A DNA stretch of 6,372 bases, taken from NCBI GenBank assembly GCA_022827165.1, contig JAJDTN010000102.1, forward strand, positions 1 through 6,372, written 5' to 3'. Made by a program: the position numbers and the translations under genes. Shown here one piece after another: positions 1-5,416 of this stretch. Positions within the stretch are counted from its first letter, which is position 1. Every line of letters starts with the position of its first letter. Origin of the DNA: Candidatus Latescibacterota bacterium. Lineage in GTDB: Bacteria > Latescibacterota > UBA2968 > UBA8231. Under the pieces are notes generated by a model, which was not told the DNA's origin, did no database searches, and saw nothing but the letters and a program-made list of their open reading frames with translations.

Positions 1-1131
1 GTGGTCCCCGACGCCCACGATCCCGCCAGGAAGCACGCCCCCATGATGCTCACGACGGACCTGTCCCTGCGGGAGGACCCGGCCTACGCGGCGATCTCCA
101 GGCGCTTCCTCGAGAATCCCGCCGACCTGGAGGACGCCTTCGCCAAAGCGTGGTTCAAGCTGCTCCACCGGGACATGGGCCCGCGCAGCCGCTACATCGG
201 GCCGCTGGTGCCCGCGGAGCCGCAGTTGTGGCAGGACCCGGTTCCCGACGCCGACCACGAGCTGATCGGCGAACCGGAGACCGCCGCCCTCAAGGCGAGG
301 GTCCTCGCCTCCGGCCTCTCCGTCTCCCAGCTGGTCTCGACGGCCTGGGCGTCGGCGGCGTCCTTCCGCGGCACCGACAAGCGCGGCGGCGCCAACGGCG
401 CCCGCCTCCGCCTGGCCCCGCAGAAGGACTGGGAGGTGAACGACCCGGCCCGGCTGGCCGAGGTGCTGCAGACCCTGGAGCGGATCCAGGCCGATTTCAA
501 CCGCCCGCAGAACGGCGGCAAGAGGGTGTCCCTCGCCGACCTGATCGTCCTGGCCGGGTGCGCCGGCGTCGAGCAGGCTGCCAGGAACGCCGGCCACGAC
601 GTGCAGATCCCCTTTGCTCCCGGCCGCACCGACGCCACCGAGGAGTGGACCGACGAAGAGTCGTTCGCCGTCCTCGAACCGACGGCGGACGGGTTCCGCA
701 ACTACACGCGGGACGCAGACGGGGCGGCGGAGCAGCTGGTGGAGCGGGCCGGCATGCTGACGCTCACGGCTCCCGAGATGACCGCCCTCGTGGGCGGCCT
801 GCGCGTCCTCAACGCCAACACCGGCGGGTCCGGCCACGGCGTCTTCACCGCCCGGCCGGAGTCGCTCACCAACGACTTCTTCTTGAACCTGCTCGACATG
901 GGCACCCGGTGGCAGGCCTCCTCGGAGCCGGGCGTGTTCGAGGGTTGCGACAGCGAGAGCGGTGATCTCAGGTGGACCGCCACCGAGGTCGACCTCGTCT
1001 TCGGTTCCAACTCCGAGCTCAGGGCGATCGCCGAAGTCTACGGCTGCGACGACGGCCAGGAGGCCTTCCTGAACGACTTCGCGGCGGCCTGGAACAAGGT
1101 GATGAACCTCGACCGCTTCGACCTGGAGTAA
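1..1131 (+). CDS. katG: Catalase-peroxidase KatG, C-terminal half (5' end outside window)
   Basis: KatG is a cytoplasmic haem enzyme that removes hydrogen peroxide by catalase and peroxidase reactions. The 376 visible codons align in my memory with the second half of the ~740-residue family, starting at the VPDAHDP segment and ending in the conserved [12 protein letters not shown] tail. The GTG at base 1 is an internal valine codon, so the real start lies upstream. Asp20 (in MMLTTDLSL) matches the Asp that hydrogen-bonds the proximal haem histidine (Asp381 in Mycobacterium tuberculosis KatG). Arg57 (in HRDMGP) matches the mobile arginine Arg418 that switches the Met-Tyr-Trp adduct. The haem-binding histidines and the adduct residues themselves lie in the missing N-terminal half. 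The C-terminal domain is intact, with [44 protein letters not shown] and [14 protein letters not shown] all present. There is no frameshift or internal stop. A GC-rich hairpin begins 11 bases after the stop. Confidence 0.97.
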   Translation: MVPDAHDPARKHAPMMLTTDLSLREDPAYAAISRRFLENPADLEDAFAKAWFKLLHRDMGPRSRYIGPLVPAEPQLWQDPVPDADHELIGEPETAALKARVLASGLSVSQLVSTAWASAASFRGTDKRGGANGARLRLAPQKDWEVNDPARLAEVLQTLERIQADFNRPQNGGKRVSLADLIVLAGCAGVEQAARNAGHDVQIPFAPGRTDATEEWTDEESFAVLEPTADGFRNYTRDADGAAEQLVERAGMLTLTAPEMTALVGGLRVLNANTGGSGHGVFTARPESLTNDFFLNLLDMGTRWQASSEPGVFEGCDSESGDLRWTATEVDLVFGSNSELRAIAEVYGCDDGQEAFLNDFAAAWNKVMNLDRFDLE

Positions 1132-1142
1132 GCTGCCGCCAA

Positions 1143-1169
1143 GGCGGGGCGCTCGATGGGCGCCCCGCC
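1143..1169 (+). terminator. GC-rich hairpin after katG, probable terminator
   Basis: A perfect 10-bp stem (ggcggggcgc, 1143-1152, pairing with gcgccccgcc, 1160-1169) encloses a 7-base loop. It lies 11 bases after the katG stop codon, where a terminator is expected. No run of T follows (next bases are gccgcggtcc), so it is not a canonical intrinsic terminator. It could work as a U-less terminator, a Rho-assisted pause, or a 3'-end RNA stabiliser. Confidence 0.55.
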
Positions 1170-1244
1170 GCCGCGGTCCACGGCCAGGGGCCCCGCCCGC
1201 TGACAGATCGTTCCACCCGACCCCTCCAGGAGTTCCAAGGCGCG

Positions 1245-1260
1245 CGCCGGTCCACCGGCG
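1245..1260. repeat. Short inverted repeat upstream of the SnoaL-like gene
   Basis: A 7-base inverted repeat (cgccggt / accggcg) is separated by 2 bases, or forms a 6-bp stem with a 4-base loop as RNA. It lies 46 bases before the ATG at 1307, in the non-coding interval 1132-1306. It could be an operator half-site pair or a second weak hairpin. In DNA this GC-rich, chance is a real alternative. Nothing else convincing is seen in the interval apart from the katG hairpin. Confidence 0.25.
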
Positions 1261-1306
1261 AGTTCGTCGCCCGCGCCTCCGCCTCTCTGCCTTGTTGCCG
1301 AACCCG

Positions 1307-1687
1307 ATGATGCCCACCGCCCGCGAAACGGTGCAGGCCTACTTCGACTCCCTTGTCACGGGAGATGCGGAAACCCTCACTGCAATGATGCTGCCTGCGT
1401 CGCACTACGTGAAGATCGGCACCGACGCCGACGAAGTTGTGGAGGGAAGCGCGGAGATCGCGGCGTACTACCGGGACCACGCCGCCAGCACGGAGGACTT
1501 CAGCATCGAGTTCATCAAACTCGACGTGCAGGAGCGGGACCACGTGGCGTGGTTCTACACGCGCCAGGTCTGGCGGCTCGAATGGCGAGGGGCGAGGGAG
1601 GAGTTCGTGATGCGGATGACGGGGGTCCTCGAGAGGACCGACGAGTCGTGGATGTTTGCGCAGATCCACGCCTCGATCGGTGCATAG
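1307..1687 (+). CDS. SnoaL/NTF2-like domain protein, function unknown
   Basis: This small single-domain protein (126 residues) has the pattern of the NTF2-like/SnoaL superfamily, a cone-shaped alpha+beta fold used both by enzymes (ketosteroid-isomerase type) and by binding proteins. An N-terminal helix (ETVQAYFDSLVTGDAETLTAM, residues 7-27) is followed by YVKIGTDADEVVEG (34-47), close to the IGTDPDEW-x-G signature of the SnoaL_3 subgroup. Next come a helix (EIAAYYRDH, 50-58) and strands around HVAWFYTRQVW and WMFAQIHASIG at the C-terminus. No signal peptide or membrane segment is visible, so it is probably cytoplasmic. The start is uncertain. ATG at 1307 and ATG at 1310 are adjacent, TTG at 1292 would add five residues, and none has a clear Shine-Dalgarno site. 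An aggag at 1228-1232 is too far upstream. The gene seems to stand alone: a hairpin separates it from katG and a promoter follows it. No substrate is assigned. Confidence 0.8.
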   Translation: MMPTARETVQAYFDSLVTGDAETLTAMMLPASHYVKIGTDADEVVEGSAEIAAYYRDHAASTEDFSIEFIKLDVQERDHVAWFYTRQVWRLEWRGAREEFVMRMTGVLERTDESWMFAQIHASIGA

Positions 1688-1730
1688 CCGCGCGGGGTCC
1701 GCACGGCCCATCGGTACGCGCCCGCTGCGG

Positions 1731-1759
1731 ATGACGGAGATCCGCCGGCCGGCTATTAT
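1731..1759 (+). promoter_or_regulatory. Probable sigma70-type promoter for the glycosidase-like pair
   Basis: The -10-like TATTAT (1754-1759, five of six to TATAAT) stands out in a very GC-rich stretch. A -35-like ATGACG (1731-1736, four of six to TTGACA) lies exactly 17 bases upstream. Transcription would begin near 1766, at the Shine-Dalgarno site of the next gene, leaving a leader of only about 11 bases. It lies in the gap after the SnoaL-like stop and drives the gene starting at 1777. Confidence 0.5.
1744..1753. repeat. 10-bp perfect palindrome in the promoter spacer
   Basis: gccggccggc is self-complementary and ends directly at the first base of the -10-like hexamer, inside the 17-base spacer. 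A repressor or activator could bind here, but a palindrome made only of G and C is common by chance in such DNA. Confidence 0.2.
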
Positions 1760-1764
1760 GTGGC

Positions 1765-1772
1765 GGGGAGGA
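1765..1772 (+). promoter_or_regulatory. Strong Shine-Dalgarno site for the gene at 1777
   Basis: ggggagga lies four bases before the ATG at 1777 and contains the GGAGGA-type core. It is the strongest ribosome binding site in the window, and it fixes the start of the propeller-like gene. Confidence 0.8.
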
Positions 1773-1776
1773 CATC

Positions 1777-4128
1777 ATGGAATTCGTCGACAACGACTAT
1801 TGGTGGAAGAGCCTGGTCCTGGACTGCCCCGAGGGCGCGGCGGACCTGACGGCCCGCGTGCAGGTGCGCCAGCCCCAGGGCTACGTGCAGGAGCTGACGG
1901 TGAACGAGGTCGAGGTGCGCGGCGGCAAGGCCCGCGTCCCCATCCTCTATCCGCTGGTCGACGACGGGCGCTACGACCCCAAGCACGGCTTCTGGCAGGA
2001 CGGCTGGGTCATGGGCGAGTACCGCTTCGACGTGCAGCTCATGGCCGGCGACCGCATGATCGCCGCCGAGACCACCACCCTCGACGCGAGGGGCTTCTTC
2101 CCCTCCGACCGCTGGCTCATCGCCGTCGACGCCCGGCCGCAGATCATCGAGTGCGCGCCCCGGCAGGCCCTGTTCGTCGACGAGGACGAGGCCCGCTTCC
2201 TCTACCGCATCCGCCGTCACCGCGTCAGCCGCTGCGAGGTGGAGGTGGACGTCACCACCCGCGAAGGCACCGTCCCCCTGGCCGGCCCCTGGCGCCTGGA
2301 GCTCACCCACGAGTTGCAGGAGCACTCCTTCTCCATTGCCGGGTGGGGCACCGGCGAGTACTGGATCCGCCTGCGGCCGGTGGTGGAGGGCGAGCCCGTG
2401 GGCCCCTGGTGCGTGCGCAAGCTCTGGCGGCAGGTCGACGCCGGGCCGGCGCCGCCGGAGGTGCTGGAGCTGGCCGGCTATCCCGAGGTGCTGGTCGACG
2501 ACTACAGCTTCGACGAGGTCGAGGGCGTGCAGTTCGTCCCCGACACGATGGACAAGAGCCCCGGGCCCCTGGCGGCCACCACCGAGCCCCACGACGAGGA
2601 GATGCTGCGCATCGAGTCGATCTCCTGGAAGGACGAGGCCGGGCGCTACGAGGCGGTCTACGCCAACAGCGGCGGGCGGGTCGAGCGCAAGGACCGGCGC
2701 GAGGAGCTGAGCCGCCTGCGCATGCTGCAGGTCAGCGACGACGGCGTGAGCTGGCAGAAGCCGGCCCTCGGCCTCGTGGAGTACGACGGCTCGACGGCCA
2801 ACAACATTCTCAGCGACGAGCGCGAACCCACCCCCGCGCAAGAGGAGACCGCCCACGCCCTGGAGCACGCCGAGTTCCGCTTCTACGACGCCGAGAGGGA
2901 CGGCCCCGTCGACCTGGACCGCGTCTTCATCGCCTCGGCCAAGGAGGACTTCCCCTTCGACTGCCGGAGCCTCCAGGGCGACGCGGACGAGGAGAGCGAG
3001 GTCTTCCGCCCCACCAAGGGGGAGTTCTGGTCCCTCGAGCAGCGCGGCGACCTCTACCTCGTGCTCACGCGGGAGCCGGTCCTCTACCTCGGCGTCGGCA
3101 TGGATCTCATGCACACGAGCGAGACGATCCGCTGCCACGTGGAGGAGTCGGACGGCGGGCGCCTGCACTTCTACTTCCGCCCCGCCTCGCCCGCCTACCT
3201 GCCCCACGGCGTCACCTACGACAACATGCACCTGGCCCTGCGCTGCCTGGCGGTCATGTCCACCGCCGACGGCATCACCTACGAGCGCCGCTTCGTCCTG
3301 GGGCCCGACGGCCACGACCGCCTGGGGTCGCAGTTCTACGCCATGGGGCTCATGCAGCGTCTCGGCACGACCGGCGACGCCCCGGGCCGCACCGTGCTGG
3401 CCAGGGGGGCGCACAAGATCAACCAGGCCTTCCCGCGGCGGAACCTCTACCTCGGCTCGGTGCTGCTCCACTGGGGGATCGAGCAGACCCAGGAGCCGGA
3501 GCTGATCTGGACCCGCGACCTGCTGCACTTCAAGCGCTTCACCGGCCATCGGCGCAGCCTCATCGAGTCCAACGGCCCGGGCTCCTACGACTTCGGCATG
3601 ATCCGGGACCAGTACAAGTACAGCGAGTTCGGCGGCCAGTGGTGGTACTACTACACGGCGATCAACACCCGCCACAACGGCTACGGGATCATGGCGCGGG
3701 AGACGGACCTGGACGAGCTGCGCCGCACCCGCCCCAACCACGCCGAGGCCCCCTACTTCACCACCTGGGAGGGCTACTGGGCCGACGGCAAGCAGACGAA
3801 GTACCAGCCGGCCTGCGCCCGCTGCCGGCCCTTCCGAGTGGCCCACGCCGAGCCCGTCGACGGCAGCGGCCACCTCCTCACCCGCCCCATCCGCGTGGAC
3901 GGCGACGAGGTGCGCCTCAACGCGGCCACCGACGGTGGCGGCTCCATCCGCGTCGAGCTGACCGACGAAGCGGGCGAGCCCCTGGGACCGGAACCGGCCA
4001 TCTTCGAGGGCGACGACGTGGACGCCGTGGCGGCCGATCTGACTCCCTGGCGCGAACAGGCGGTGCGCCTGCGGTTCACCCTCGACCGGGCCCGCCTCTA
4101 CGCCTTCCGGATCGCCCCGCGGGAGTGA
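1777..4128 (+). CDS. Multidomain glycosidase-like protein with GH32/GH43-type propeller
   Basis: This 783-residue protein is probably involved in carbohydrate binding or cleavage; exact activity and substrate are unknown. Residues 1-230 are strand-rich and look like two beta-sandwich modules that I do not recognise. From about 237 the region resembles the five-bladed propeller superfamily of GH32, GH43 and related enzymes. It includes LVDDYSFDE (239-247, a common opening of this group), YEAVYANSGG (291 onward), VSDDGVSWQKPALGLVEYDG (319 onward), TRDLLHFKRF (579 onward), GSYDFGMI (602 onward) and WWYYYTAIN (622-630). Residues ~695-783 resemble the jelly-roll tail often found in such proteins, with VDGDEVRLNAATDGGGSIRVEL and a closing RLRFTLDRARLYAFRI. 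Acidic residues are plentiful, but the catalytic ones cannot be named safely. There is no signal peptide or transmembrane segment, so it should be cytoplasmic, unlike most secreted relatives. The start is set by a strong ribosome binding site. Its stop touches the start of the TIM-barrel-like gene, which points to joint expression and a shared pathway. Confidence 0.75.
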   Translation: MEFVDNDYWWKSLVLDCPEGAADLTARVQVRQPQGYVQELTVNEVEVRGGKARVPILYPLVDDGRYDPKHGFWQDGWVMGEYRFDVQLMAGDRMIAAETTTLDARGFFPSDRWLIAVDARPQIIECAPRQALFVDEDEARFLYRIRRHRVSRCEVEVDVTTREGTVPLAGPWRLELTHELQEHSFSIAGWGTGEYWIRLRPVVEGEPVGPWCVRKLWRQVDAGPAPPEVLELAGYPEVLVDDYSFDEVEGVQFVPDTMDKSPGPLAATTEPHDEEMLRIESISWKDEAGRYEAVYANSGGRVERKDRREELSRLRMLQVSDDGVSWQKPALGLVEYDGSTANNILSDEREPTPAQEETAHALEHAEFRFYDAERDGPVDLDRVFIASAKEDFPFDCRSLQGDADEESEVFRPTKGEFWSLEQRGDLYLVLTREPVLYLGVGMDLMHTSETIRCHVEESDGGRLHFYFRPASPAYLPHGVTYDNMHLALRCLAVMSTADGITYERRFVLGPDGHDRLGSQFYAMGLMQRLGTTGDAPGRTVLARGAHKINQAFPRRNLYLGSVLLHWGIEQTQEPELIWTRDLLHFKRFTGHRRSLIESNGPGSYDFGMIRDQYKYSEFGGQWWYYYTAINTRHNGYGIMARETDLDELRRTRPNHAEAPYFTTWEGYWADGKQTKYQPACARCRPFRVAHAEPVDGSGHLLTRPIRVDGDEVRLNAATDGGGSIRVELTDEAGEPLGPEPAIFEGDDVDAVAADLTPWREQAVRLRFTLDRARLYAFRIAPRE
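4121..4125 (+). promoter_or_regulatory. Shine-Dalgarno site inside the end of the upstream gene
   Basis: gggag lies eight bases before the GTG at 4134 and overlaps the last codons of the propeller-like gene. This favours 4134 over the alternative GTG at 4125, which overlaps the upstream stop codon but has no site in front of it. Confidence 0.45.
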
Positions 4129-4133
4129 CGGCG

Positions 4134-5369
4134 GTGGCGTCAGCCGGAGCCCATCCCCCGGACCCGGGCGCGAGAGCTGACGCGGCGCCGGACCGGGAGG
4201 TGGTCCTTACCCTGGACCACGGCGTGCTCCTCATACACGACCCCCGGGCCGCCGAGGCCGCCTTCATCGACGAGATCTTCGAGAAGGCCCGCCGCCGCGG
4301 CATCGGGACGATCCTCTGGCGGACCCTGGCCGGAGCCCGGGGGCTCTACCGCAGCCGCTCCGTGCCGAGCATGGCGGACCAGTCCGAGGCGTGGGAGCAA
4401 CTGCTGGCGCGCATCGATCCCCTCGAGGCCGCCGTCGACAGCGCCCGGCGCCACGGCCTCCGCCTCTTCGCCTGGGCGACCCTGCATGACTTCCACATCG
4501 TCCGCGACTGGGGCGTGCGCAACACCTCCCCCTTCTACGACGAGCGCCCCCACCTCTACTGGTCCGGCGCCGACGGCACGAGCCGCCACCCCGGCATCCC
4601 CTGCTACGCCTGCGAGGAGGCCCGCCGCTACTACCTGGACCACCTCGCGGAGGTGCGGGAGTACGGCGTGGACGGCCTCTTCGTCTGCTTCCGCAGCCAC
4701 GCCGGAGAGCCGGCCGAGGACGACGAGTTCGGCTACAACGAGCCGTGGCTGAAGCAGCTGCGCGAGGAGACCGGGGTCGACGCCCCGCCCGGGCGCATCC
4801 GCGAGCTGCCCTGGCTGGCATGGCGCCTGCAGAGAATCCGCGGCGACTCGTACACGATGCTGCTGAGGGAGGTCCGCGAGGCGGCCGGGTCCCTGCCCGT
4901 CTGGGTGAGCACCTCGGAGGAGCCGGACATCCTCATCGCCGGCCACTCGGAGAGGGAGAACCCCGGCCGCGCCCTGCACCGGGCCCGCCTGGACCTGAGC
5001 CGCTGGTGCCGGGAGGACCTCGTGGACGCGGTGGTGGTGGTCACCAGCCGCCTCAACCCCTGCGACCCGTCGGTGGCCGAGGTCTGGCGCGACACGACGG
5101 CGCGCTTCGGCAAGAGGCTCTACACCTGGCTGAACATGATCTGCCACTTCCACGACAGGGAGGGCCAACTCGCCAAGCGGACCCCGACGCCGGAGGAGTT
5201 GCGCGGCATCGTGCTGGCTGGGCGGCGCTGCCGCATCGACGGCCTGGTCCTGCACGAGACGGCGGACCTGGAGACCTCCTACCGGAGGGTGGTCGTCGAC
5301 GGCGAGAGGCAGGTGGTCAACGAGCCCCATGCGGACCGCGAGGCCCAGTGGGACGCCCTCGCCCCTTGA
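4134..5369 (+). CDS. TIM-barrel glycosidase-like protein (GH10-like family)
   Basis: This 411-residue protein looks like a TIM-barrel glycoside hydrolase, but no EC activity can be assigned. After a ~20-residue Pro/Ala-rich leader come alternating strands and helices: VVLTLDHGVLL (23-33), GIGTILWRTL (to ~65), GLRLFAWATLHDFH (ending 121), YGVDGLFVCFRSH (ending 189), LPVWVSTSEEPDIL (W257), RLYTWLNMICHFHD (W332) and RIDGLVLHETADLE (H374, E375). The segment FRSHAGEPAEDDEFGYNEPWLKQL recalls the RSH...FGFNEP motif of uncharacterised planctomycete-type GH10-like proteins. E203 in NEP and E375 at the last strand are candidate catalytic acids by position only. There is no signal peptide, since the leader lacks a hydrophobic core, so it is probably cytoplasmic. 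GTG 4134 has a ribosome binding site. GTG 4125, overlapping the upstream stop (gtga), would add three residues; GTG 4200 would drop the leader. The tight junction with the propeller-like gene indicates one operon and probably a common substrate. Confidence 0.78.
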   Translation: MASAGAHPPDPGARADAAPDREVVLTLDHGVLLIHDPRAAEAAFIDEIFEKARRRGIGTILWRTLAGARGLYRSRSVPSMADQSEAWEQLLARIDPLEAAVDSARRHGLRLFAWATLHDFHIVRDWGVRNTSPFYDERPHLYWSGADGTSRHPGIPCYACEEARRYYLDHLAEVREYGVDGLFVCFRSHAGEPAEDDEFGYNEPWLKQLREETGVDAPPGRIRELPWLAWRLQRIRGDSYTMLLREVREAAGSLPVWVSTSEEPDILIAGHSERENPGRALHRARLDLSRWCREDLVDAVVVVTSRLNPCDPSVAEVWRDTTARFGKRLYTWLNMICHFHDREGQLAKRTPTPEELRGIVLAGRRCRIDGLVLHETADLETSYRRVVVDGERQVVNEPHADREAQWDALAP

Positions 5370-5388
5370 GATCGCCATCGCGGCCAGC

Positions 5389-5410
5389 GCCGCACCGCTC
5401 CCGGTGCGGC
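5389..5410 (+). terminator. GC-rich hairpin between glycosidase-like pair and LRR gene
   Basis: A perfect 9-bp stem (gccgcaccg, 5389-5397, with cggtgcggc, 5402-5410) has a ctcc loop and starts 19 bases after the TIM-barrel gene's stop. No T-run follows, as with the hairpin behind katG. It may end the operon. It also lies only six bases before the ATG at 5417, so it could affect translation of the LRR gene. If the LRR gene instead starts at TTG 5366, the hairpin is inside its coding region. Confidence 0.45.
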
Positions 5411-5416
5411 CGACGC

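Noticed and set aside
1..3. GTG at the first base as the start of katG.
   Set aside because: It encodes an internal valine of the conserved VPDAHDP segment; the N-terminal half of the enzyme is missing, so this is only the window edge.
1698..1731. Weak stem tccgca / tgcgga after the SnoaL-like gene as a terminator.
   Set aside because: It has only six pairs with a 22-base loop and no T-run, so it is not better than chance in such GC-rich DNA.
1756..3873. 705-codon open frame on the - strand opposite the propeller-like gene.
   Set aside because: The product is Val/Ala/Leu/Gly-rich without motifs, and the opposite strand carries a convincing protein with a strong ribosome binding site. It is a typical antisense shadow of GC-rich coding DNA.
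1656..4124. Very long + strand open frame running through the propeller-like gene in another frame and joining the TIM-barrel gene.
   Set aside because: Its product over this stretch is an Arg/Pro/Gly/Ala-rich low-complexity sequence with no domain. The frame stays open because of extreme GC bias. Only its last ~411 codons, after 4134, are the real TIM-barrel gene.
4140..5378. 412-codon open frame on the - strand opposite the TIM-barrel gene.
   Set aside because: It has no recognisable domain and a biased composition, and it mirrors the real gene almost exactly in extent.
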